The position numbers were made by a program, and so were the translations under genes. From assembly GCF_000003605.2 (NCBI RefSeq), contig NW_003145783.1, positions 822,064 to 871,086 of the forward strand: 49,023 nt of DNA. Reading direction: 5' to 3'. Below the pieces are notes generated by a model, which saw only the letters and a list, made by a program, of their open reading frames with translations, was not told where the DNA came from and searched no databases. Source of the DNA: Saccoglossus kowalevskii (taxonomy: Eukaryota; Hemichordata; Enteropneusta; Harrimaniidae). Positions within the stretch are counted from its first letter, which is position 1; each line of letters starts with the position of its first letter. Positions 1-13,500 of the stretch are shown here, one piece after another.

Positions 1-1355
1 TTTTGTTGCAAGTAGTTGCTTAGAAAATGTTGTGTTTAAAAATCATTATATTGTGAAAAAATGTGATTACATGCATGATTACAGTAAATTTAGCAGTGAG
101 AATTAAAAAAAAACGCCTTGAATATTTCATAATGCATAAAATTTCACAGAGAATTTGACAGATTATTCATTGAAATGAAAAATATTTTTACGGAAGCTTG
201 CTTCACGTAACCCAGGAAGTTTTAGCATCTTAAAATTCTGTTTTCCAGCATTTTTTTTTCAAAGTATACCGCTTTGTATTGAAAATAGATTGTTCTCAGA
301 GCTGGTTTGATAGTTACAGTTCCTTCCAATCATAGGGACAGTGTTGCTTCTGGCAATACACCACTTTTGAAAGACTTCTAAACTGCTTGCATTGAAAGTC
401 AAAATACTAATTATAAAACAGGTATGATGGATCTGATTTGCTTGTGCCATACAACTGAACTTGAACAGGCAGAATTAATATGAATACTTGAGTGTACTGC
501 AACGGTGGACTTGGTTACAATCAAACGTTCATTTCAGGTGGTGGATTTTCCCCGCCACCACCTTTACAAATGTCTCCCATTGTAAAGATTCTTCCATTCA
601 TGACAGAGGAGTTGCGAACAATTATGTGACATGTCCGCGGGAGATTGACAACCTTTCTCCCGTTTAGACATTCACTGGACTTGTGCACGCCACAGTAAAA
701 TGTAAAAGTAGTGTATTTGGGACATGAGACTTCACAAATGAAAAAAAATTATATTTTAAAATTGGACTCCAAAAAATTATGTTAATTTAGTCTCCAATAG
801 ATAAAATGAATTGTAAACTATTTTTCTGAGAAATTATCATTATTTAAAATCATTTATATGCTCAAATTATGACGAATTTATTCTTTGACTTCTCCATGCG
901 TTAAGACAATCTTGTTTGAGATTGAGATTAAGAGTAGAGGAAACAAATAACAAACAATCAGAGTTCTTACTGATTTGTAATACAGGTGTTTTGGTATAGG
1001 CCTAAAGGTGAACATGAAAGTACATGTATTAAAAGCAATTAGAAGCAGATAACATTATTTGGAAAACCAATTACAAGCATTTGTATTAATTCAACACAGC
1101 TACTGCAAGTCCCAATTTTTGAATTGTGTTGTAGTTATTTTAGAGCAAAAACAAACATTTTAGAAGTTGATCACTGGTAGCAGGCATGTCAACTACATTT
1201 AATATTGAAAAATAAAAAAAAAATAAGATACATAAGAAGTCTGCCAAGGAAAGTAAGAAACCTGAAAAAAAATAATATTCTAACAGCTCTGACTATATAT
1301 ACCAACACTGATTGTTATACAATATCATTTACTTGACACTTTGTTGTTGTTGCAG
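1..1355. other. Upstream region: intron or 5' flank
   Basis: AT-rich sequence with no coding exon I can support. The only structure seen is a cluster of small perfect hairpins at 536-662, listed separately. The exon at 1356 needs an upstream donor, so this is most simply intron. Confidence 0.6.
536..668. repeat. Cluster of short GC-richer hairpins
   Basis: AGGTGGTGG (536-544) pairs with CCACCACCT (555-563) across a 10-base loop. GCGGGAGA (637-644) faces TCTCCCG (656-662). Between them lies a near-palindrome around TTTACAAATGTCTCCC. The segment is GC-richer than its surroundings and may be a small fold-back element or RNA structure. Confidence 0.4.
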
Positions 1356-1551
1356 CTACAAGGTGAAGTCGGAATGCGTGTCCGTGACTTGATAGCAGAT
1401 ATTATTTTAGAATTTAAAATTTCAGAGTATCGTATAAAGTCAAGTGATACCCTAGCGCTGTTAAACAGTGAGGCCGATGCCGTATTACTTGCCAATAAAA
1501 GTATTATATTTGAAGATAGTAAAGGAGACGTATCTGTCTATCTTCCTCAAG
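1356..1551 (+). CDS. ARHGAP20: Exon 1 of those seen: N-terminal segment, possible ubiquitin-like or RA/RBD fold
   Basis: The acceptor follows a run of TTG and ends TTGCAG; the donor is AAG|GTATGT. The exon starts in phase 0 with LQGEVGMRVRDLIADIIL and leaves one base over. Its 65 residues have the pattern VRDLI..ILEF, then LL..NK.IIFED and VSVYLP. This alternation suggests a beta-grasp fold such as an RA or Ras-binding domain, which is inference from pattern only. Because it begins directly at an acceptor without an obligatory Met, at least one upstream exon is expected; an internal ATG (1374) is possible but weak. Confidence 0.75.
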
Positions 1552-4500
1552 GTATGTAGGTGTAATTACTTATCACACGTTTTTTTGGCAACAATAACTC
1601 ACTGCATGTAGCGTATGAAGGATTTATTGGATCACATTTTGGTACTTTGATATCTGCGTACCATACTTCTTCATCTCACAAGTTCACATGAGATCTTGAT
1701 GGCTGATCACAACAGTTGTCTGCCCTTAACTTATGAACCCTTGATATTGTTTTATGATGGGAGATATTGTAGTGAATACTACAAGTGTAGTAGTTGGTGT
1801 ATAGAAGGTGTCAAGCCTCATATTGTGTCTCCTAGATAAATACCTGTTTCTGTCTATTGGTCTGTTGTTACTAGTATTGGAATTCTCTAAATTTATATTA
1901 TCTATCAGTAGTAAATAATTACGGCATACTAAGAATACACCTGTGATGACGTTCATTCTCCGTCAAAATTTCTTCTATTCTTTAAAATAAATCCTCCCAT
2001 TTCTTAAAAACTTTTGATCAAAATTCAAAAAACAAGAAATTATAAGAAACCTGCCCCAGATTCAGTATTGTGGAAAGGTTAAAGGTCGTCTTTATATGTA
2101 CATACTTTGTTGGTCAGTGTTTTGCAAATTGAGACCATCAACATAGGTCTGTTGACATCATGCAATAAATCACATGGTCACTTGATATCTTGTATTGACA
2201 CGGGACAGCTGTCGCTGATTGCCCCCACAGATCTTGTTTGTTTCTTTAATTAAATCGGCAGAATTATTTAAAAACACCTATACTTAGAACACAGCTCTGT
2301 TTCAGACATTTTTGTGATCCCATTGTTTGGTCATCCACATTATATCATTTCGGGAGGATGGAGAGGGGTACCCATAGTAACCCCAATCCCAAATTCTTAA
2401 CACATACATGTATGTCAGAGCTATACACTTGTAGATACGATATAATGTATTTGTACACAGTGTTCCCTCTAAGCCTTATTTCTGTGAAATCTTCTCAGTC
2501 AGTTATTTTGTGAACATTTCACATATTTAAGGTGATTTTTGACATAAAATTACACTTCTCAGTGACAAATTTACTTTAGGGATACACTGATAGATAAAGT
2601 AAAAGTATATTGTATATAGCTATATTGACAACCATGAAATATGTTTTTTTGTTTTATTCGGCAAAAAATTACAACATTAAAGAATACTAATATATTCTGC
2701 ACCATGTATTCCTATGGGTGCTACCTGAGCTGCTGTAGAACGCAGTTCGAATAATTTGTGAATGAAAACAGATAAAGTTGATAAAACAGCACAAACTCAA
2801 CTACAGTATGTAGCTATCATGAACAACTAAATTGATACATGTTTCACATGTAGGGGTAATCTTGTTACACTGTTCAGGAGAGTCTTGACAACTATCCCAA
2901 AGTACAGTTTTTTTTAGGGTTTTTGACCACTGTTTTCACTAGTTATGGTTGCCAAGAGGTGAAAATACCTGGATGTTCGCTCCTGAGAATAGTACTATCA
3001 TTATTTTTGTATGACTTTAAAAACATTTGTGATATTACGTGTGATAGGTGATGCATTGGTTCTGTTTGTTTTGGAGATCTGTACATTTTTGTACCAACAT
3101 TGATGCTTCCATGGTCATGTCAAAACACTTCAGATATTATTTCTGTCTGGCTAGTATGAGATTCATATTTAATTTTTGTTTATTCCACCACAGATGCTGA
3201 TGACAGATTACGAATATTTTATAGAATTTTTCAGTCAGAAAAGAATTACTTGGAATGTCTGCATAGTTTAAAACTATTGTATTCAGAACCACTCAGGTAA
3301 GTGTCATAGAGGGCGCTGTTTTTTGCAAAGCTGGGTAATTCTTATTTATACTATAAACATTAGGATATATGAATATGCTTTTTGAAAATAAATAATACAA
3401 CTTAGTTCTGTAAACTGTATTTTTATGATTTGCTGTCTTTTCGCTTCAATGTTGACTTCGCTAAGTGGCGCTCATCACGTTACTGATTGTCAGTTGATGT
3501 CGGTCATTGTTCCCAACAACTTTTTATCTCCGATGTCATTAATTTCATTATAGTCACTGACACTCCATGTCTTCAAATTTTGCTATACTGAGCATTTTAC
3601 TGCACATAAATGCAATGCATTATGGGAGAGGACCTCCTATACTATGTATTGGAAGATTATTATCACCTTGGAAACTCACTAAATTATATGTCAATTTTTT
3701 AAATGTTTTCTCAGTATTAGGTTTTATGTCAATAATAATATACCGGTATGACTTTTTCATCAAATTGTGAAATAATCCCACCATAAAAACCAGTGTAAAA
3801 ATGCAAATTTTGACCATTTGTGACATGTGTATCTCCCAAACCCAAACTTTTGTTTTTATTTTCAGTATCTAGATAGTAATAACCTGTAATGATAAAAGTA
3901 TCATGAACATTACATGTAATCTTAAATTCAGCTTAAACCTCTTTTAGACTCCAGAGAAATTTTCACTGCTTACAAAACTTGATTTTCAAACACACAAAAA
4001 ATTGTCTCTTGCAAAATATAAGCAATTTACTTGTACCTCTTATATCAAATCCTATGGAAACCAAAAACATCTTTAAACCAATTTTCTAGACTTTCGATAG
4101 ACTTGTTCAATAACAGACCTGCACAGTCCAAATATGTCTGTAAAAAAACATTGTTCACAGTCCAGGGAACACTCATGCCTATTTGATTGCTACCAAAATA
4201 GTATTCTACCGGTAATACATACATGGAAGCCCAAACACAACAATCAGTCAAACTAAGCATTTGTTCAAACAAGTAGGTGTGAATGGCTGTGTAGATACTG
4301 TCAGGTCAGTATGAATACAATTATTTTAGCCTCAATTCGAACGTAATGTGAAAACAGAATTAATACCGATAATTTCAGCTCCATGCGGCCATGTCCATCT
4401 GTCCATCCACACCTGTATTTCAGATATCGGTATTGCTGATCGGATTTCATTCAATTTTCACATATACATATCATACATATACACATGGATTTATTTCATG

Positions 4501-7500
4501 ATTGAAGATGGCCGACTGGCAGTCATTCTAGTGCTAAAAAATCATCAAAATTAAGCATTTCTAAGTTGCGTGTGAACATATTTCATTCAAACTTTCATTG
4601 AACATAGTTTGTCATTGATGACGTCATTTTTTTTCAGCTCAGATTAAAAACTGACTGGCTATTTTCATTTCAACAAATGCTGTTTTTGGACCAGTTGATC
4701 TAATCACAGTCAGTTTTGAAAAAAAAAATTGTGACTCTGTGAACCTTGTACCAGTGAATAAAAATGGTTTTCTTGTATCACATAACAGACAAACACAAAT
4801 GTGTATTTAAGTACAAATAGGGTAACTCTCAGACTTAGGAGATGGAATTTAGATCAAAAAGGCAATTTTTCACATTTCTAGTGTCCTGTTGTTAATTTGA
4901 CACAGTACTTGACACAGTTTAATATAGCCTAGGGTATATAAGAGGTGTATTAAGCAAAGTTTTATAAACTTCACAGCTGTATGTTGTGTTGATGATTTAT
5001 GTTAGTTACTAGATACCTGAATATTGGGTCATGACAATAATATATTTTGACATGTGTTGCGAAGCCATTGCATTTTAACTACTCCGAGATTTCCACTTAT
5101 ATCGTCATATATTGATTGTAACGCAGTGTATGGAAGATCTTGGTGATTTGCATGTGAGATGTTAAAAATTCACTAAAATTTCAGAGTTTGTGATGTCATC
5201 TTCCGTTTACTGTGATTGTGACAGACACTTAACTCTACCTAAACTTACTGTCATCATTCCGAAGACCAAAATGATTGCGGACTAGTTTGCTATGCGTTTC
5301 ATAAAAATGTTACGTGATTAGAACAAGTTGGGAAAAAACAACCTCAACTGGAGACATCAAAGGGAGGGGCTCGATCACATTGAATATAAATATGAGATCA
5401 CGATGCAATTGCCTTTCAATTTATTTCATTCAATCACATAAATTGCTGTATAATAATAAATGGCAAAGTTATCTAAGCATAATGTGTGTACTTCCACAGT
5501 ATGAAATGTCAGGACATAGTCGATAGTATGTAAATGTGGGCATTTAATGAAACGATGCAACTTCGTAAACCAGTTCTAATCACGTGACGATCAAAAGTTG
5601 TGCACTGCACACCAGTCATTGATTTAGCTGTTACTGTTGCTGTTTTTTGTGTTTGCAACAATATGGTGGAGTAAACCAGGGCATAGCCATTAGAAAAACA
5701 TGGCTGTGGTATTATACTGTGTCAGTTTCTTGTAACCCATAACAGATTTACTTCTGTCAAAGGTGTGAGATTCATTTCCTGTAGATTTTTTTTTTGTTTA
5801 GTATGAAAGAAAGCGTGTACAGTCTACAAATAACCGCAATAGACAGAGTGGGGGTCAAGACCTAATATACATGATTCCGGTGGTTCTTATTTCTAATAAT
5901 AATTGTACTTTAAAATAATATTCATGAGATATGTCTTCATCATAACCTCGTTAAAGTTATTAGCATATTGTGTACGCAGATCACATGCTTCGGATATTTT
6001 TTTCTGTATTCCACAATGCATGCATCATCTCAGTGAGGTCAATTGAAGTTTACGTTTTACGCAAAGTAACTTTCAGCACCATCAATGAGGTTAGTCAATC
6101 AAACCTCATTGATTTTGCCGAACGTATTCAAAGCCCACACATAAGCAACGCTACCAGATATATATATACCAGCTAACAAACCTAGTGACTGCTAAGGATT
6201 TGTACACACTCTCACCATGTGCTGTAATATGCAATTGCAATTCTGGTTTCCTTATAACTCTGGATCAGTGATGTCAATGACACTGCATGTCGTCATAGCA
6301 ATTTGAATAAATGCTATCAAATATGACAATTCAATTTTCATTCTCTTTCAACTTAAAATTTTTTTTTTAATTTTCAGGAAATGCACATATCTTAGCCAAG
6401 AGGAATATGCAATCTTATTTAGTTGGATAGAACCAATGATAGCTGTTTGTACTAATTTATTCACCAAGGTAAGTTCCCAGAATCGATGATATGTTTATCA
6501 AATTTAAGACTGAAAAATTTTGGGTTTTCATCTCAAAAAACTTCTTGAGTCCAGTGTATTTGAGTTCAAAATGCATGAAATTAGAGGAAATGTTTTTTTT
6601 ACAATGCTGGTCACCTGACTGAGAAACCTGGTCACCTGACTGAGAAACTTAGTCACCTGACTGAGAAGCCTAGTCACCTGACTGAGAAACCTGGTTTTAT
6701 TTTATGAAAATAAGGCTTAGAGAGAACACTACCCAGAATGCAATGTATTTTTCTTTGAACATCAAGTTCTGCTTGTTTTGTATCACTATCATTTTTCTAC
6801 AAAAGGCTTTTTATATTGCTAAAGCACTTTAACATTATTAAAGGTCACATGACCTAAACTAGTGTTTTATAATTAACTGACTAGAAATGGTACCAATTTA
6901 TCAAAATTGTAAAATTCAAACTATGTTGATCACAGAAATATAGTTCAGAATTTCCTCCATAGATAGAAAACAACGTTATGCAATCAATAATAAAAATATT
7001 GTGCATCAGTTTTCAATAAAAAATGTTTTCAGTAATTAGGAAAAGTCAATCTTACAATTTTCTGTCAGTCTTGTAGAGTATGATATACTGTATATGAACG
7101 ACAGAGTAGGTGCATGTTTTTGCAAAATGTTTAAAAGTTCATCATAAAAGGAATGCCAAACAAAGGAATGAATTACAGTTTATTATGATAGTGTACATGT
7201 TTGTCAGGGATATTCATGTACTTGTTCTATTTATAACCCCATGTCTTGTTTTTCTGATGTGAAAAACACTCGGTTCCAAGTTGTTGATAGTTTTCCCCCA
7301 TTTCCAGTCAGAGTTTTTCTGTTACTCAGATACAAGTTATTGTAACGTTCATTGTGTGTGCACTTGTTGACGTCAAGCGGCTGCAATAATGAACAGATAC
7401 GAGTTGATTTGTTGATTAACTTGTTTTTTTTTTCTTCTAACTTAACAATTAAGTTTTATTTATTTCTATACAGCTGCAAAGTTTAGTGTTGAACTGGGAG

Positions 7501-10500
7501 ACTTGCTCCGTGTCCTTGGGTAAGTAACAATACATTTATTTCATCTTTAAATTAGAGGACAGTTTTAATTCTTATCATCATTCTATTCATAAGAGTCTTT
7601 TTTACTGCAATCGAACATGACAAGTTGTAATTTATTTGAGGGTGTTTGAAAGTGTTTATGAGACACCTAGGAATTGGGGTAATGTCTGTGATCAATGAGG
7701 GCTGGATATCGTAATTGTTGTGAAGTGTTCTTTTGTCCTTGTTGATGGCCAGTGGTCATCATGTGACCACAGGAAAGTACACTAGTCTTGATTTTGTAAG
7801 GTGTACGAATTCAACAATTTCTGTGTTTTGATCTGATTGGTGGATGACAGTTGGCATGCCATCCAATTAGATGGCTCTGTGCAAATGAGGTTACTGCAAT
7901 CCTGCGATTGCTTCATTGGTCTTGAAGAACATTTAACTGAAGTACTGAGCTACACTGAGACTTCACAGAGAACTAGCACACAGATTTACTGCGCATCATT
8001 AGTTTTTCATTGCCTAGCATTGTCAGAGATCTTTGCGTAAATTAGAATTAAATTAGAAAGTACGTGAATGTGTTAACAAGCAAGGGTTTGTTTATTTTTG
8101 CAAGAAGTTGAAAGCTTGTTTCAAGGCCAGACTTTTATTATCCCTTGTTTTGCGATTTCACCTAATAAGCAGGAGCCGAAAATGAAATAAAAATAAAATT
8201 TTATTTCAGCGTAGTTTCTCGTGCCCGCCGAACTTGTAAGTGCTAAAAATTGCTAAACAAATTTATTTTTATCTTCAATTTTTTTCCGCCCACCGCATAA
8301 CAAACTCAAGTTGCATTTTCGTGGGAGTATCATGATGTATCATCTCGCGCAGACGAGAAACAAGGTTATACATGGAATAAAATTTTATTTCATTTCTTCT
8401 CTCCGATCAATGATCTCACTTACAATTCTTTGAGAATCACACAAATCTAATGGAAAAAAAAAGAATTAATTTAATTTTTTTTTCGCCCTCCTCAAAAAAA
8501 TTGCCTTATAAAAACTTGAGAAACAAGGAATAAAAAAAGTCTGGCCTAACGAATTTTAATGCAAAGATGAAACTTTCATTATGCCATTAGTTTAATTTGA
8601 ATTTTGATTCAAAATTTCTAGGCTCAGGATGACCCACCCCCACCCAGCCATATGTCATACTGTAAAACCATTTATTTTCACTGACATTTAATTTCACTCT
8701 TTTGATGTTTTGATCATATTCACTGTGTTTTAATTTCACAAATTTGACAAGAAAACAGGAGTTTTCTTGTTGTTTTACATGTTCTCGTAGATTTAATTTA
8801 GCGGATTTTACTAATCAGCGAAAATGGTGAAATTCAAACCCAGTGAATAATTAATGCATTTACAGTAGGTGATGATCTTTTGATGAACTGATTAACATAT
8901 GGCTCTTTGTGAAATTTTTTTTTACCTCAGACCCAAGTTTTGTGTATTTTGTTCAAAGGACAGAAAACTACTAATTTACCACTGTGTAATAAAAAAAATG
9001 AACTGACTGTTTCAAATTACATGTCTGACTTCATAGAGCAGTTAACCTTTTCATCACCAGACTTTCTTGCCCAATTTTTTCGGCACTTTTTTTTCTTTTT
9101 TTCTTATATTCTTCAGTATTTTTAGAAATGAACCCTAATTTTAGAGCCAACAGACAAAATTTGAGTTAATTTCAGTTTTTACTCAAAAAATTTGGTTATT
9201 TTTGTCCTTATTTTCTGAAAGAATGTGCAGACTATAAACAGGACGATTTTGTGAATTTATGATGAAAAGTCAAGTATGGTTGACAGAACAGAAAATCAAG
9301 ACTAGTTGCTTTACATTCTATCTCTTTCCTTAAATAATAAGTATTTTCATCTCATTGGTGCAGTAATGTAAAATCTGTATTAGAAGCCGCGACTTTTATT
9401 AAAATGGTTCAATGCAACAGAGGGGATGCGACTTCTATTAGAGCATCTACGCATATAAGAAATGGTGAATTTTTGGTTCTCAATTGTTCAAAAAGAATGG
9501 GTGCGACTTCTATTAGGGATGCAGCTTCTAATACAGATTATGGTACTACTACAAAAACCCTTTGATCAATTTTTAGTCCCTTTCACAAAATAAACTTGCT
9601 CAACTTTTACCATACTTTTTTGGGGGGGGGCTGGGAATATTATGGTACACAAAGGATTAAAGTGCCTGTGAAATGGCTGCTATTTTCACGCCTAAAATTA
9701 TCCATTGATACATAAATATTATTATTTTTTTATGTTTCTAAGCATGAATTATTTTTTTAAGTGAAAAAATGTGTTTTAAACTCAATCTACGGCAACTTTA
9801 TTTTTGTGTATTTTAAAACAAGGCTCCTCATTAGCTTCTTATTTGCATACAGAAATTCCCCTTGTGACATCAGAAGGGGAAGTCGCATGGCAGCTTGCAT
9901 TGCCGATACGTGTAAATAAGGCCAATTTCTTCTGCAGTTTTCTCGTCTTTGACTAAATTTTCACTTATGTACTTGTTCGTCGAGGAGAAATGGACCATAA
10001 TGAACACATAGTATCAATTTTTGTTGCATGGGGTTGAGTTAGATGCAAAATATGTTCGTTCTGGTGTAGCTGGTCACCGTGATCGTCAGCGGCGCACGTT
10101 TGTACACTGTCGCTGGACAAAATATAATTTGACGTCGGAATTATCTCGTTATTTAGCAGGTTACTAGGCATCAATCGTCTGTGTAAAACTTTCAAAATTA
10201 AAATAAAAGAGAACATATTTTGACATTCTAAACATTTGACCATAGTGATCACTATAAAATAATTTAAAAAAAACGACAAATCACAGTTACTAAATAAATG
10301 ACAGCCGCGTGGAAATAAATTGAAATTTTGTTGAAATAGGTGAATAGGTGACGAGGGCAAGTGCGTTAAAAGCGGCGTTTAATTGGATAACAAAAATAAT
10401 CGAGATCAACACACATACAGATAAATTCAGAGTGGATTCGAGTTAGCGTGATCCATGGCGTGATTGTCATAATAATAACATCATATTAAAACTTTATTTG

Positions 10501-13500
10501 GTGGAAACACATTGACCAAGCCCGGATTCTTAATTCAGAAATTATTACGCAGATCAAGCTGCAAGCATGGAGGTAAAAAAAGAACAGAGGTGTGAATTCG
10601 ACATTCAACACAAACCACCAAACAATTCAGAAACTTTTAGCCTTCGAAAATGAAAACAATTAGCAGTGTGTAAGGGCTGTGTAATTTCCTGTTTGTTCAA
10701 CGCTTCGTTTTCGTGTCACTGTCAAAATTATTGCTACCTTTTACTTAACAGGGACTAAATGGTCTCTATAAAACGATAATCAGGATCGCAAAAAAGTCAA
10801 CTCATTTGAAACACTTGCCGGACGTCTCGCTCTCTTCTGAAATCCGCCTCGGTGATCATGGTCAGGAATCTATTTCTTTCAAAAGTGTTGCGCCAGGTTT
10901 ATGTTGTCGGCGTTTTTCTTTTAACCTAGTTTTTTTTTTTCATGGACGAGGACAGTTTTTCCAAAAAAGGAATCTGAGGTTAAGTGGCTTTCGTCCACTG
11001 ATGTCGCACCTTCGGATCGATTAGAAACGTGTGAATACTTACATTATGACTATACGTTTCACTGCAACTGCCCACAACACAACATCTAAAAACTCTCTCT
11101 TTCAAAAAAAAAAAGAAAATAGACAAAAAAAGAAAGAAAAAAAACGCCGACTGAAAAATGTATATCGTTTAAAAGTATACTGAATGACCAGTGTTATTAT
11201 GGCTCAGGGGTATGACTTCCTCTCACATTTTGGCATTTGGTGGTGGACTTTCGGCGAGAGTCGGAAATCTAGAAACAGTCGACCGTTTCAGGATAGGTGG
11301 GCGTGGCTACAACACGAGAAATATTCCAAATTTACTTGGATACAAGTAATCATTTTCAGCAAAAAAATCAATAACTGCCCATTTCAGTGGGATACAGATC
11401 TAAAATGGGAAACGTGAGGGTGGGCATTGCACAGGCACTTTAAGCAGGAGTTGCTCTCTGTATGACACAGTTTCACAAATCTTAAAATCTATGTTTTAAA
11501 AAACCTTGTAAGATGGCAGGTGTATGCAGGTTTAACTGATGAACACTTTGATGGCCATAACATTGAATCCTAACGTGTGTTTTTCATTACTACACAACAT
11601 ATTGGCTACGGAGTTTACGTACTGACTTAGGTGTCTCAAATAGACTGAGAAACATTTTTTTTATGAGAACACTTTTCTCACGAAATGGATTTTAATATGA
11701 CATTGGCAGCTGATAGCCTGGGAAAGTTTACCATGTTTATTACCTTGACTGGCCAATTGTTCCTAGAGGGGGGGAAGGGAGAATTGCTAATGATTGGGCT
11801 ATAAATCATACCTCGTACTTGAAATTCAGTGGACCATAACGTTCTCTTTATTTGTCAACATGTTTACGCTGTCACTTGCCTTTTTCAACTCTTTACAGAA
11901 ACATTATTTAGCAGTGACTTGTTAGCAAGGTACGAAGATTATTATCTCCGCCATCCCTCCATACGAATGTAAGTATTATCTACCTCTAATATATTGATTT
12001 GTTCTATTTTTCAGTATGTAAAAATCAGTTATTCCAGGATGTGGTGTATTCTATTATTGTATGTGGGTAGGTCAGACCCAATTCACAAGGATGTGTTAAA
12101 AGTCATTAAAAAAAATGTTCGGTTCAATAATTTTGATTTGTTTAACTAATTATGTGCTGTGCTTTATCACTCTCCGGAATAGTTACTAGTAGTAACGAAA
12201 AATCCACTTTGTATAGCTTAATATTTTGAGGTTTTATTTTTAGTTATTTCATTAAATAGGTGAATTAAAACCCGGTTAATGTGCACATTCAACAATAAAA
12301 TAAAGTTTTTTTCAGAAACCAGCTAATCTTAAACCTAGTTAATATCTCTGCAACATCAAATCCGCTGAAATGAAAACCTTTGTACAGTATTTTCCTTATG
12401 CACACAGGGTTACATATTATCTGATGTAATAGCGCCACCAGTGTTGAATAACAGAAACCTACATCTGTGTATGAGCACTAGTAATCTTTTACAGTCCATA
12501 CATCAGTGAATAGGAACACTACCCTGTATCTAACACATTGTCAACTATGAGTAACAATTTCGCATTCATACTATATTTAAAGTTGCATTCCACTGATTAT
12601 TGTGATCACTATAAGATAAAATCAGTTGGCATGGCAACAAATCTTGAAACATTGGAGTATTGAAGTTAGCCTGCACCAAAAGTTATGGTGTTTAATTATC
12701 AAATTACTTTTCGTTGCTGTAATCAATCAAGGTCATATTTAGGTATAATGAATTCCTAAATTCAATTACATAATTCTATTACATAAGATTTCTCATGAAC
12801 TCTACAAAATGCAAAGTCTGTATGATGTTTACAGAGGTCAGTGAAAAGTTTTCTACACATCATACAACAACATTCATTACTAGTATTATAAGAAAATTTC
12901 ACCAGTTGTTTATTTTTTAAATTTAGGATTTTGAATGAGAGAAAACACAACAGTGACCCTGAATTTGCTGAGTTTTGTCAGCGACAGCGTGGTGCGGCCA
13001 GGCACTCACTGGATTCATTGCTGTTATTACCGGTGAGTACGTGGTGCATGATACAATAATACAGATATATGGCCTTGAGGTTTTAACATCTCAGAAGAGA
13101 CTTTGTTACTTTGAGAATATATCTTCAAAAAATGTCCCCCTTTCGGGAAATTGTTATAGCAAATCTTAAAAAATTTTGCAAAAGTAATTGCAGTTCTTAA
13201 TATGCCCTCTAGAGGGCGCTGCCAAATGGCCTGAGTAAATTAACATGACTGTGTTTATATGTACATGCATTTTTATAAATTTTATCTAGTTTCATATCAT
13301 TCTAGAATATTATTGCTTAAATATTGTTGGTATTTTTGCTTCATGACACATTTTCAAAAATCAATCTTTTGTTTTATTGCCAGAATTCTTTTTTCAAAAA
13401 AGGTATAATTTAATATTTAATGTATGATCCATTACCTATTACACCACAAGACTTTCAGGCCCAAATTTGTCTGCACTTTTTTTTTAAAACAACTCACTTA

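Larger units (their letters stand above)
7520..11898 (+). other. Intron 4
   Basis: A 4379-base intron made largely of mobile-element sequence: a fold-back at 8125-8546, a family C copy at 8658-8867, a family B copy at 9364-9545 and the TTAA-flanked element at 9661-11439. Between them is AT-rich sequence without recognisable genes. Confidence 0.8.

Noticed and set aside
6610-6693. 21-bp repeats considered as a coding repeat (7 residues per unit)
   Set aside because: It lies inside intron 3, 140 bases past a strong donor; flanking frames are closed.
9965-10360. 131-codon minus-strand frame inside the TTAA element
   Set aside because: I see no DDE or other transposase motif. It may be a decayed piece of an element ORF but cannot be supported as a gene.
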